From Butyrivibrio sp. AE2015 (GTDB lineage: Bacteria; Bacillota; Clostridia; Lachnospirales; Lachnospiraceae): a stretch of DNA of 64,000 bases. Numbering within the stretch: the stretch's first letter is position 1; each line of letters opens with the position of its first letter. The position numbers and the translations under genes were made by a program. Positions 35,278-43,454 of the stretch are shown here, piece after piece. The notes under the pieces were generated by a model. It ran no database searches and was not told where the DNA came from. It saw nothing but the letters and a program-made list of their open reading frames with translations. The stretch lies in the NCBI RefSeq assembly GCF_000420825.1, contig NZ_ATVR01000002.1, positions 124,001-188,000 on the forward strand, read 5' to 3'.

Positions 35278-36198
35278 TTACCATAAAAACTTAACCATTC
35301 TTACATATTTCCCAAAATGTGCCTCGCTAAGCGGCACATTTTTGTCAGTTCTATACTCTTTGCCGTATATATTCTCTTCAACGTCCACTGTATCTGTTGT
35401 CTTAAATCCAAGTTTTTCACAAATATGGATGGATACTGCATTCTCTGCTTTTACAAGAGTCTGAACCTTATCGAAGAAAAGCATATTTTTTCCATATTCA
35501 AGTATGGCCGAACATGCTTCAAAGGCATATCCCTGCCTCTGATACTTTTTACCTATCAGAAATCCCAATTCTATCTCGTCAAAACCATTTCTGATGGAGA
35601 AGCCTGCTCTTCCTATTACTTTTCCATCTTCCTTCCTGACAACTGTCCATATTCCAAAGCCCATAAGACCATAGACTTTCTCTATATAGTCTTTTTGGTA
35701 TCTCTTTTCATCCTCAGGATTCTCAAAAAGGCCTTCCATATACCTGGTCATTTCAGGATCTTTATAAAGTTCATAAAACTCGTCAACATCGTTCAAAGTG
35801 GTCTCTCTGATAAGAAGTCTCTCTGTCTGAAGCACTTCCCAGGGCTCACCAACATACCGCTGATATGCCTTTACATAGGAATCAACCTCCACCTCGTCTA
35901 TGTCGGAAAAAACATATTTAAGTCCTTCAAAATCCTGGCCTTTATTAAAGTCCCCCAAGACCCCGACCACAGGTATATCCGCTTCCCGTAGCTCATGCGC
36001 AAAGTCTCCTTTGTCTGTAACAATAAGGATGCTCTCTTTTGACGGGATAAATTCGCTCACTGTTACAGCCTCTATGGATTCATATGTTGACTCATATCCA
36101 CATTCTTTGATATAAGTACATGCTTCTTCCGTAGACTTTAGGACTGCAGGTATTTTTAAGTTGTTTTTGGAAATAATAAAATAGACTTTTTTCAGCAC
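35278..36198 (-). CDS. RimJ/RimL-like GNAT acetyltransferase with N-terminal HAD-like module
   Basis: A protein of about 306 residues. Residues about 125-306 are a GNAT domain of the ribosomal-protein acetyltransferase type: LQTERLLIRETTLNDVDEF, IGRAGFSIR, ELGFLIGKKYQRQGYAFEAC and CEKLGF. Residues 1-120 resemble a small part of a HAD-like Rossmann fold (ESILIVTDKGDFAHEL, IPVVGVLGDFN), but the usual catalytic DxD start is not visible. The start is set to the GTG at 36198, five bases after AGAGGTGG; the TTG at 36216 is less likely. A TATAAT lies about 24 bases upstream of this start. The substrate is unknown. Confidence 0.75.
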   Translation of the reverse strand: MLKKVYFIISKNNLKIPAVLKSTEEACTYIKECGYESTYESIEAVTVSEFIPSKESILIVTDKGDFAHELREADIPVVGVLGDFNKGQDFEGLKYVFSDIDEVEVDSYVKAYQRYVGEPWEVLQTERLLIRETTLNDVDEFYELYKDPEMTRYMEGLFENPEDEKRYQKDYIEKVYGLMGFGIWTVVRKEDGKVIGRAGFSIRNGFDEIELGFLIGKKYQRQGYAFEACSAILEYGKNMLFFDKVQTLVKAENAVSIHICEKLGFKTTDTVDVEENIYGKEYRTDKNVPLSEAHFGKYVRMVKFLW

Positions 36199-36233
36199 AG
36201 TAGCCACCTCTATCAATTATTATACAATATAAT

Positions 36234-36271
36234 ACGCCTATATGCTTCACAAACACTGAAGCCATAGGCGT
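36234..36271. other. Strong stem-loop upstream of the GNAT gene
   Basis: ACGCCTAT pairs with ATAGGCGT and GCTTCA with TGAAGC, with a small internal loop and a 7-base apical loop. It has no T-run on the minus strand. It lies just before the likely GNAT promoter and may close the plus-strand or minus-strand unit next to it. Confidence 0.5.
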
Positions 36272-36320
36272 TAACAATTTGTTTACAATTAATTAAAAGA
36301 ATGGTTACTTCAAATCATCT

Positions 36321-36348
36321 TTTAGACATATAGACTTGTTAATATAAT
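36321..36348 (+). promoter_or_regulatory. Possible plus-strand promoter in the GNAT-crh gap
   Basis: TTTAGA (36321-36326) and a consensus TATAAT (36343-36348) are 16 bases apart. No plus-strand protein gene follows, but a structured segment ending in a T-run does. Confidence 0.35.
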
Positions 36349-36354
36349 ATTGTC

Positions 36355-36446
36355 AGATGAGTTAAGACAATACCAAATAAAAACTTTTTCATAATATGCC
36401 AGGTAAGGAAGCTTACCTGGCATCCTCCCTTTTATAGGGTTTTTTT
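36355..36446 (+). ncRNA. Candidate small RNA, about 92 nt
   Basis: Downstream of the possible plus-strand promoter, a 12-bp perfect stem (36396-36407 with 36412-36423, loop GAAG) is followed by CCCTTTTATAGGG and seven T (to 36446), which reads as a terminator on the plus strand. No family is recognised. The alternative is that these hairpins only end the minus-strand crh transcript, although the minus-strand tail of the large stem (ATATTATG) is poor in T. Confidence 0.25.
36396..36423 (-). terminator. 12-bp hairpin after crh
   Basis: ATGCCAGGTAAG pairs perfectly with CTTACCTGGCAT. It is 38 bases beyond the crh stop and probably ends or stabilises the crh-cluster mRNA. The minus-strand T-run is weak. 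Confidence 0.5.
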
Positions 36447-36460
36447 AATCTAATTATCTC

Positions 36461-36718
36461 TTATTTATTCCCATGAAGGAACTTTTCCATATCAGCTACT
36501 GCTAATTCTTCATCGCTTCCATCAGCAATAACAGTAACCTGCTCACCAGATGTGAGATTAAGTGTCATCATTCCCATGATGCTCTTTGCGTTTACCTTTT
36601 TAGACTGAGCCTCGATATGTACTGTGCTATCATACTTACTAGCAAGCTGAACAAGCTCTGCAACAGGTCTTGCCTCAAGTCCTCTAGGCAATTTGATTTC
36701 GATAGATTTTGTTAACAT
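36461..36718 (-). CDS. crh: Crh-like HPr paralogue (Glu15, Ser46)
   Basis: An 85-residue HPr-fold protein. The PTS phosphorylation site His15 is replaced by Glu (GLEARP, residues 13-18), while the regulatory Ser46 and its hydrophobic patch remain (KSIMGMM). This is the hallmark of Crh, in which B. subtilis has Gln15; such a protein cannot carry phosphate for PTS sugars but can be phosphorylated by HprK and act as CcpA co-repressor. It follows whiA by 12 bases, as crh does in Bacillus, and hprK lies in the same gene run. The role is inferred from these residues and the context. Confidence 0.88.
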   Translation of the reverse strand: MLTKSIEIKLPRGLEARPVAELVQLASKYDSTVHIEAQSKKVNAKSIMGMMTLNLTSGEQVTVIADGSDEELAVADMEKFLHGNK

Positions 36719-36730
36719 AATTCCCCTCCT

Positions 36731-37654
36731 TTAGGATCTGATCTTATCCGCAAGTTCGCTTAGTTTCCTAAGCCTGTGATTAACTCCTGATTTACCAACC
36801 GGTGGATCAAGATATGTTCCAAGCTCCAATAGTGTTGCATCCGGATGTTCTAGTCTTACCTCAGCCATTTGTCGAAGGCTTTCCTGTAGCTTGTTAAAAC
36901 CATAATGGTCTTTTATAAAGGTGATATCTTCTATCTGTTTTGTAGCCGCATTAACTGTCTTGGTAATGTTGGCTACCTCACAGTTAACTCTTCTATTAAT
37001 AGAATTCCTCATTTCTTTAACGATTCTGAGATTCTCAAGATTCATGAGACTTACAGGAGCTTCCATAATATTGAGCAGATCGACAATCCCTGCTCCTTCT
37101 TTTACATAAAGTACATAGTACTTTTTACGTCTGACAATCCTGGCCTCTATATCAAAGCTCTCTATCAGACTCTGTAAAAACAATGCCTGAGCCTCTAATG
37201 AACAATCAAATTCAAGATGATATCCCTTGTTTGGATCACTTATAGAACCGACGCACAAAAATGAGTCACGCAGAAAAGCTCTCTTACAGCAGGAATTCTT
37301 CGTAACCATTGGATTGATGCCTTCTGTCAGGTCCTTGATGTTTCCATCAGAGTCCATTAACTTGATTGCCTTCAAAATATCTTCTATAAGCGCCGTATCC
37401 TCTAGCACAGGCTTTAATTCATGCCCATTTTGAGGAATACTATTTCTTATATTAAATGCTTTCCTAATTATTGTAAAGAACTTTCTAGACACCATGGGAT
37501 TATCGGTTTGTAACGATAGTCTGCATGCTCTGCCGTCTTTAATCTCAATACTGCCATCCATAAATATTATTGCTGCCAGTTCCGCCAATTGGCAGTGCCT
37601 TGAGCTCCCTATGTGCTTATCAAGTTCTTCTTTTACTTCAGATGAAAATGACAT
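36731..37654 (-). CDS. whiA: DNA-binding protein WhiA
   Basis: A 307-residue WhiA protein: an N-terminal LAGLIDADG-like domain (FMDGSIEI, FLCVGSISDPNKGYHLEF) and a C-terminal helix-turn-helix (YLDPPVGKSGVNHRLRKLSE). In Bacillus WhiA influences division and chromosome segregation. It starts 2 bases after rapZ ends and is followed by crh, the conserved order. The intervening yvcK gene seen in Bacillus between rapZ and whiA is absent. Confidence 0.95.
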   Translation of the reverse strand: MSFSSEVKEELDKHIGSSRHCQLAELAAIIFMDGSIEIKDGRACRLSLQTDNPMVSRKFFTIIRKAFNIRNSIPQNGHELKPVLEDTALIEDILKAIKLMDSDGNIKDLTEGINPMVTKNSCCKRAFLRDSFLCVGSISDPNKGYHLEFDCSLEAQALFLQSLIESFDIEARIVRRKKYYVLYVKEGAGIVDLLNIMEAPVSLMNLENLRIVKEMRNSINRRVNCEVANITKTVNAATKQIEDITFIKDHYGFNKLQESLRQMAEVRLEHPDATLLELGTYLDPPVGKSGVNHRLRKLSELADKIRS

Positions 37655-37656
37655 TT

Positions 37657-38532
37657 TTACTTTGCCTGCTTAACATCTCTGTGAAATAGTTTTAAACCGT
37701 AGTTGCCGCCCGATGCTTTTAATCTTTCATATAATTCATTAGCAATAGTGACGCTTCTGTGCTGTCCGCCGGTACATCCTATTGCCACTACCAGCTGATA
37801 CTTGCCCTCTTTTACATATCCTGGAATAAGGAAATTCAGCATATCCTCAAGCTTGTCTACAAACTCTCCGCAAGCTGGAAAGCTCTTTACATAATCCTGA
37901 ACGCCCTTATCATTTCCGGTCTGATGCTTAAGTTCATCAATATAGAATGGATTAGGTAAAAATCTTACGTCAAAAACCAGGTCTGCATCATATGGTATTC
38001 CATATTTGAAACCAAAGGACAGGATTGTTACCATCAGTGAATTGTACTCTTCATTCTTAACAAAGATCCTGTCAAGTTCCTCCTTGAGCTCCCTTGTCAA
38101 AAGCTGCGAGGAATCCATGATGTAATCCGCTCTTTTTTTTACCTCGGCAAGAACTTTTCTCTCCTTGGCAATTCCATCCTCGATCCTGTCTCCAACTGAA
38201 TTGACATTCATAGGATGGATTCGTCTGGTTTCCTTGTATCTCTTTATAAGGACCTGATCACTTGCGTCCATAAAAAGAACTTCAACAGGTATTCCACGGT
38301 CTTTTAGGGAATCTATGATTCCTGCAACTTCCTCAAACTGCTGACCGGCTCTTGCATCTATACCAAGAACTACTTTACTGATCTCATTCTCCGGCATAGT
38401 TATAAGCTCTGCAAATTTCTCAATAAGTGAAACCGGTAGATTATCAACACAGTAAAATCCGGCATCCTCTAACATATGAATAGCAGTAGACTTTCCACCG
38501 CCGCTCATTCCTGTAACGATAACAAATCTCAT
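37657..38532 (-). CDS. rapZ: RNase adapter / nucleotide-binding protein RapZ (YvcJ)
   Basis: A 291-residue RapZ family protein. The P-loop is GMSGGGKST (residues 8-16), the second nucleotide motif is VLFMDASDQVLIKRYKETRR, and the C-terminal domain has GCTGGQHRSV, where RapZ binds metabolites such as GlcN6P and RNA. In enterobacteria it controls GlmS through small RNAs; in Gram-positives the role is less clear. Part of the hprK-glk-murB-rapZ-whiA-crh run, 30 bases after murB. Confidence 0.95.
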   Translation of the reverse strand: MRFVIVTGMSGGGKSTAIHMLEDAGFYCVDNLPVSLIEKFAELITMPENEISKVVLGIDARAGQQFEEVAGIIDSLKDRGIPVEVLFMDASDQVLIKRYKETRRIHPMNVNSVGDRIEDGIAKERKVLAEVKKRADYIMDSSQLLTRELKEELDRIFVKNEEYNSLMVTILSFGFKYGIPYDADLVFDVRFLPNPFYIDELKHQTGNDKGVQDYVKSFPACGEFVDKLEDMLNFLIPGYVKEGKYQLVVAIGCTGGQHRSVTIANELYERLKASGGNYGLKLFHRDVKQAK

Positions 38533-38562
38533 TTTGCCATCCTTTCAAATAAAGAAAATATA

Positions 38563-39474
38563 TCAGAACTTTCCAAGCATGATCACTTCAGGTTCAAGGG
38601 TCACACCTGAATTCTCGTAAACTCTTTTTCTCACTTCACATATGAGTTCGTAAACTTCAGCTGATGTAGCATTACCTTTATTTATAACAAAACCGCAGTG
38701 CTTCTCGGAAACAGCAGCATTTCCAACAGAGAAGCCTCTAAGTCCCGCATCTTCGATAAGTTTTCCAGCAAAATACCCTTCCGGTCTTTTGAAGGTTGAT
38801 CCGGCACTTGGAAATTCAAGGGGCTGTTTTTCCCTTCTTTTTGCCGCAAGCTCCTGCATGTTTTTGGTTATTGCCTCTTTATCACCTTTTTCAAGAGAAA
38901 GAAGGACTGAAATGACAATATAGCCTCTTCCCTTGATTGCACTGGATCGATATCCAAATTCCATAGAAGCATTGTCCAGCACCATGATCTCTCCTTCAGG
39001 CGAAAGAACTGTCACAGATCTTGTAACCAGCTTCATCTCTCCACCATAGGCTCCGGCATTCATTATCATGGCTCCGCCAATTGTTCCCGGGATCCCAGCT
39101 GCAAACTCAAAATTTTTAAGTCCATTATCCCTCGCAAAAGCTGCTATCTGAGAATTCATAGCTCCTGCTTCTGCATAAATATCATTATCACCTTCAAGGT
39201 GTATATCGTTCATTTTACCAAGTGAAATAACAACTCCGTCAAATCCCTTGTCAGAGACCAGGAGATTACTTCCATTTCCCAGAACAAAAAATTCCGTGCC
39301 GAGCTTTTTGATAAGAGCCATCACTTCTACAAGCTGTTCCTTATTATCCGGCCTTATAAACAAGCTTGCAGGCCCACCAGTTCTAAATGTGGTGTGCCTG
39401 CTCATTGGTTCATTTTCTAATACATTTGAAGCAGATACTATCTGCTCTATTGCATTTATTATTGCTTCGTTCAA
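38563..39474 (-). CDS. murB: UDP-N-acetylenolpyruvoylglucosamine reductase
   Basis: A 303-residue MurB that makes UDP-MurNAc with NADPH and FAD. FAD-binding segments are LGNGSNLLVSDKGFDGVVI and AAGIPGTIGGAMIMNAGAYG. The catalytic Ser and neighbours are in FPSAGSTFKRPEGYFAGKLI, and the C-terminal Glu of type II enzymes is in LEPEV. The gene lies between the ROK glucokinase gene and rapZ, linking cell-wall precursor supply to this cluster. Confidence 0.96.
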   Translation of the reverse strand: MNEAIINAIEQIVSASNVLENEPMSRHTTFRTGGPASLFIRPDNKEQLVEVMALIKKLGTEFFVLGNGSNLLVSDKGFDGVVISLGKMNDIHLEGDNDIYAEAGAMNSQIAAFARDNGLKNFEFAAGIPGTIGGAMIMNAGAYGGEMKLVTRSVTVLSPEGEIMVLDNASMEFGYRSSAIKGRGYIVISVLLSLEKGDKEAITKNMQELAAKRREKQPLEFPSAGSTFKRPEGYFAGKLIEDAGLRGFSVGNAAVSEKHCGFVINKGNATSAEVYELICEVRKRVYENSGVTLEPEVIMLGKF

Positions 39475-39493
39475 AATAATCCTTCCTGTAACT

Positions 39494-40429
39494 TTATGGC
39501 ATCAAAAGTTTCGCTGCACCATATACTCCTGCGTCATTGCCAAGTTTAGCAAGAGCAAACTTAGCACCGCTGCATCCGGAGAATACATATTTCTTGAAGC
39601 TTGGCATAAGAAGGTCAAAGAGCATTTCGCCGGCCTTTGATACGCCGCCTCCAAGAACGATAATTTCAGGGTTAACAACTGTTGCTGTAATAGCAATACC
39701 TTTTCCAAGATAATATCCGTACTGTTCAGCAATCTTAACTGCAAGGGCATCTCCTTTTTTTGCAGCATCAAAAATGTCTTTACACTCAAAATCGCCGTTT
39801 CTGAGAACACTGTCTTCATTAGAAGAAGCAAGCATTCTCTTTGCAAGTCTCATGGCTCCTGTTGCGCTTGCATACTGCTCGAAGCAGCCGTGCTTGCCAC
39901 ATCCGCAGGCATCTTCTTCATCATCTACAAGATGAATGTGACCTATCTCTCCGCCGGAACCAAAGGAACCTGTAAGAATCTTGCCTTCATTTATAATTCC
40001 GCCGCCAACTCCTGTTCCAAGAGTAACAAGGAGCATATTCTTATAGCCCTTTCCGCCGCCTTTCCAGGCTTCTCCAAGAGCTGCAACGTTAGCGTCATTT
40101 CCGGCTTTTACAGGAAGTTTTAATTTAGAATGAAACTCATTAACTACATTATAGTTCTCCCATCCAAGATTAACTGCCTGATAGCAAAGGCCATCAGCAT
40201 TAACAGCGCCGGGAACGCCAATTCCTGCTCCGATAACTTCTGTATCTTCTATGTTTCTCTCCTTCATTTTTGCTCTGATGGAGTCTGAAACATCAGCGAG
40301 GATCATTTTGCCGTGGTCCTCTGTCCTAGTAGGAATCTCCCAGAAATCAAGCATCTCACCTGTCTCTGTGAGAAGTCCTATTTTCGCAGTTGTGCCCCCT
40401 ACATCTGCTCCGAATACGTATCTAGCCAT
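39494..40429 (-). CDS. ROK family glucokinase
   Basis: A 311-residue sugar kinase. The ATP loop is GADVGGTTAKIGLL, the ROK zinc site is CGCGKHGCFEQYAS, the sugar-binding region has GNDANVAALGE and the catalytic loop Asp is in the same GND. It phosphorylates glucose (or a related hexose) at C6. The ATG at 40429 lies eight bases after AGAGG. Its place between hprK and murB is not found in Bacillus. It would trap free glucose made by intracellular glycosidases, since non-PTS import yields unphosphorylated sugar. Confidence 0.93.
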   Translation of the reverse strand: MARYVFGADVGGTTAKIGLLTETGEMLDFWEIPTRTEDHGKMILADVSDSIRAKMKERNIEDTEVIGAGIGVPGAVNADGLCYQAVNLGWENYNVVNEFHSKLKLPVKAGNDANVAALGEAWKGGGKGYKNMLLVTLGTGVGGGIINEGKILTGSFGSGGEIGHIHLVDDEEDACGCGKHGCFEQYASATGAMRLAKRMLASSNEDSVLRNGDFECKDIFDAAKKGDALAVKIAEQYGYYLGKGIAITATVVNPEIIVLGGGVSKAGEMLFDLLMPSFKKYVFSGCSGAKFALAKLGNDAGVYGAAKLLMP

Positions 40430-40458
40430 AACCAAAACCTCTTTCTATTTTTTATTAT

Positions 40459-41406
40459 TTAGTCATCGTCCTCATCATCATTTCTTCTCTTTGCAAGAGA
40501 ATTCTGAACTCTGTTGTAAAGCTCCTGTGCTGCATTGTAGCCCATAGCTTTCTGTCTGTGGTTAACTGCAGCTGATTCGCAGATAACCGCAAGGTTTCTA
40601 CCAGGTCTAATAGGAATCCTGTGGCAAACCACTTTATTGCCAAGGTACTCTGTATACTCCTCTTCAAGACCAAGTCTGTCATATTCTTTATCTTTATCCC
40701 AGTCCTCGAGCTTGATAACAAGGTCAATATTCTGGGTCTCTCTTACGCTTGAAACACCGTAAAGAGTCTTAACATCAATAATACCAACACCCCTCATCTC
40801 GATAAAATGCTTGGTAATATCAGGTGCTGAGCCGATAAGAGTCTCTTCACTTACTCTGCGAAGCTCAACAACGTCGTCTGATACCAGACGATGTCCTCTT
40901 TTGATAAGCTCAATAGCTGTCTCGGACTTACCGATTCCGCTTTCTCCGGTGATCAGAACGCCTACACCAAAGACATCTACCAAAACTCCGTGGATAGAAA
41001 TACATGGAGCCAGCTTAACATTAAGCCATCTGATGATCTCAGCTGTGAAAGCTGATGTTGATTTTTTAGTCATAAGCACCGGAACTTTCTCTTCCAATGC
41101 AATCTTTATGAATAATGGATCAGGTGTCAGTTCTCTACAGAAAACAACTCCGGGAACATCAAATGAAAGGAATTCTCTGTACATCTTTTCCCTTTTCTCT
41201 TCAGGAAAAGACTCCATATATGTGTACTCAACGAATCCGATAACCTGTAGTCTTGTTGCTTCAAAATGCTCAAAATATCCTGCAAGCTGAAGCGCAGGTC
41301 TGTTGATATCCGGCTGGATTATCTTTATCTTTTTAATATCCAGCTCAGGAGTAAGATTCTCAAGCTTCATCTTTTCAATGATTGATTTTAAACTAACGCT
41401 TGCCAT
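40459..41406 (-). CDS. hprK: HPr kinase/phosphorylase
   Basis: A 315-residue bifunctional sensor enzyme that phosphorylates Ser46 of HPr and Crh with ATP or PPi and reverses it at high Pi. The P-loop is GESGIGKSETA, followed by RLVSDDVVELRR; the HprK signature EMRGVGIIDVKTLYG is complete. The ATG at 41406 is placed after GGAGGGTG; an ATG at 41418 overlaps that ribosome site. The acidic tail EDDD is at the C-terminus. With crh 3.7 kb downstream in the same gene run, it is a complete catabolite-control pair apart from CcpA. Confidence 0.96.
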   Translation of the reverse strand: MASVSLKSIIEKMKLENLTPELDIKKIKIIQPDINRPALQLAGYFEHFEATRLQVIGFVEYTYMESFPEEKREKMYREFLSFDVPGVVFCRELTPDPLFIKIALEEKVPVLMTKKSTSAFTAEIIRWLNVKLAPCISIHGVLVDVFGVGVLITGESGIGKSETAIELIKRGHRLVSDDVVELRRVSEETLIGSAPDITKHFIEMRGVGIIDVKTLYGVSSVRETQNIDLVIKLEDWDKDKEYDRLGLEEEYTEYLGNKVVCHRIPIRPGRNLAVICESAAVNHRQKAMGYNAAQELYNRVQNSLAKRRNDDEDDD

Positions 41407-41481
41407 TTCACCCTCCATAAAAAAACATAGTTTTATTCCATATTATTAATGGAACTCCCAGGTCAAATAATAACACAGTCA

Positions 41482-43374
41482 TTACTCTTCTTCAATTTGT
41501 TTCACACTGTGGAAAAAGTCATAAATCTGCTGCGCAACTGTTTCCGGAATATCAGGAACCTCTGCAAGTTCTGATACATTGGCATTTCTTATATCTTCTA
41601 TAGAAGAAAAATGTTTCATCAGGGCTTTGCGTCTTGCAGGACCGATTCCCGGAATATCATCAAGAGTACTTTTTACCTGGGATTTACTTCTAAGTGATCT
41701 GTGGTACTCTATCGCGAATCTGTGGGCCTCATCCTGAATCCTTGTTATGAGCTTAAAGCCTTCAGACCTGGTGTCTATAGGCAGTTCAACGTTGTTATAG
41801 TAAAGACCTCTTGTCCTGTGATTGTCATCCTTTACCATTCCACACACAGGAATAGTAATGCCAAGTTCATCCAGCACCTGGAGACATATATTTACCTGAC
41901 CTCGTCCTCCATCCATAAGGATAAGATCAGGGAACTTGGTAAAGCTTCCGTACTGCGCATCTATATCTCTTACTTCCAGATCATGTCTCTCCTCGATTCC
42001 GTGGAGAAGTCTTCTGGTCAAAACTTCGTGCATGCAGGCATAATCATCAGGTCCCGCCACAGATTTTATCCTGAACTTTCTATAATCGCTCTTTTTTGGC
42101 TTTCCTTTTTCGTAAACAACCATGGACCCTACGTTAGCAAAGCCACTTATATTGGAAATATCATAGGCTTCCATTCTGTTAAGCCCCTTTAAACCAAGGA
42201 GCTTCTCGATTTCTTTTACGGCGCCTATTGTTCTTCCTTCTTCTCTTTTGATTCTCTCTTTATCCTTGGAAAGAACAAGTTCTGCATTCTGAGTTGCAAG
42301 TTCCATGAGCTTTTCTTTCTGTCCACGCTCAGGAACCGTGATATAGACTCTGCTGCCCTTTCTCTGAGTCAGCCATTTCTCTATAACTTCCATATCCTCA
42401 ATCTGCTCTGGCAAAACAAGCTCTCTGGGGATAAATGGTGTCCCTGCATAAAACTGCTTAACAAAGTTAAGGAGTATCTCTTCCTTGGGATTTTCAGACA
42501 CATGCGTCATATAGAAATGCTCTCTGCCAATAAGCCTTCCATCTCTTACAAAGAATACCTGAACAACTGCATCTTTATCGTCAGAAGCTATAGCCACAAT
42601 GTCCTTGTCCTCCATGGAGGAATCAGTCATCTTCTGCTTTTGAGCAACTACCTTTACACTTGCCAAAAGATCTCTGTATTTTGCCGCAGATTCAAAATCC
42701 AATTCCTCGGATGCAGCTTCCATTTTTTCCTGAAGGTCTTTCATGATAACGCCGTAATTGCCATTTAAAAAGTCCAGAGCCTTATCAATTCTTTGTCTGT
42801 ATTCTTCCTTGGAAACCTCACCTGTACAAGGGCCACAGCACTGCTTCATGTGATAGTTAAGGCATGGCCTCTCAAGTCCTATATCCCTTGGTAGTGTGCG
42901 GTTGCAGTTTCTGAGTCCGTAGATCTTATTTATAAGGTCTATCGTGTCCTTAACTGCAGCTGCGCTGGTAAATGGTCCAAAGTATCTGGACTTATCTTTT
43001 TTCATTAGTCTGGAAAAAAGAACTCTCGGGTAATCTTCCGATACAGTCACTTTGATATATGGATAAGTCTTATCGTCCTTTAAAAGAGTGTTGTATCTGG
43101 GAGAATTTTCTTTTATAAGGTTGTTCTCAAGGACAAGGGCTTCAAGCTCAGAGTCTGTAACTATATACTCAAATCTGGCTATCTGCTTTACCATCTGATC
43201 GATCTGAGGTCCTCTTCCTATGTTTGCACGAAAATAAGACCTTACACGATTGTGAAGGTTGATCGCTTTTCCTACATACATGATGGTGTCATTTTCATCA
43301 CGCATGATATAAACTCCGGGCTTGTTGGGGAGTTTTTTTAGTTCTTCTTTTACGTCAAAGCCTGCTTGTGGCAT
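41482..43374 (-). CDS. uvrC: Excinuclease ABC subunit C
   Basis: A 630-residue UvrC that makes both incisions in nucleotide excision repair. The N-terminal GIY-YIG nuclease shows [10 protein letters not shown] and [17 protein letters not shown]; the UVR motif lies near residues 205-240; the RNase H-like nuclease domain starts near [10 protein letters not shown] and [12 protein letters not shown]; the C-terminal HhH repeats end the protein ([18 protein letters not shown]). Length is normal. It begins the uvrC-hprK-...-crh run, 75 bases before hprK. Confidence 0.97.
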   Translation of the reverse strand: MPQAGFDVKEELKKLPNKPGVYIMRDENDTIMYVGKAINLHNRVRSYFRANIGRGPQIDQMVKQIARFEYIVTDSELEALVLENNLIKENSPRYNTLLKDDKTYPYIKVTVSEDYPRVLFSRLMKKDKSRYFGPFTSAAAVKDTIDLINKIYGLRNCNRTLPRDIGLERPCLNYHMKQCCGPCTGEVSKEEYRQRIDKALDFLNGNYGVIMKDLQEKMEAASEELDFESAAKYRDLLASVKVVAQKQKMTDSSMEDKDIVAIASDDKDAVVQVFFVRDGRLIGREHFYMTHVSENPKEEILLNFVKQFYAGTPFIPRELVLPEQIEDMEVIEKWLTQRKGSRVYITVPERGQKEKLMELATQNAELVLSKDKERIKREEGRTIGAVKEIEKLLGLKGLNRMEAYDISNISGFANVGSMVVYEKGKPKKSDYRKFRIKSVAGPDDYACMHEVLTRRLLHGIEERHDLEVRDIDAQYGSFTKFPDLILMDGGRGQVNICLQVLDELGITIPVCGMVKDDNHRTRGLYYNNVELPIDTRSEGFKLITRIQDEAHRFAIEYHRSLRSKSQVKSTLDDIPGIGPARRKALMKHFSSIEDIRNANVSELAEVPDIPETVAQQIYDFFHSVKQIEEE

Positions 43375-43404
43375 GTCAGCTTAATTTCTCCTGACCTTAT
43401 AGAT

Positions 43405-43438
43405 AAAGGGGAACAGAATAAATTCTGCTTCCCCTTTT
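43405..43438. terminator. Hairpin between uvrC and ftsH
   Basis: AAAGGGGAA pairs with TTCCCCTTT and, after a bulge, CAGAAT pairs with ATTCTG. It lies 17 bases past the ftsH stop codon. The minus-strand tail (ATCTATAAG) has few T, the plus-strand tail is TTTTGTTTAAT; TATAAG just after it may belong to a uvrC promoter. Confidence 0.6.
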
Positions 43439-43454
43439 GTTTAATAATTCTTTA

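Noticed and set aside
35317..35991. Plus-strand frame of 224 codons opposite the GNAT gene
   Set aside because: It is antisense to a gene with clear GNAT motifs, shows no recognisable domain and has no ribosome site.
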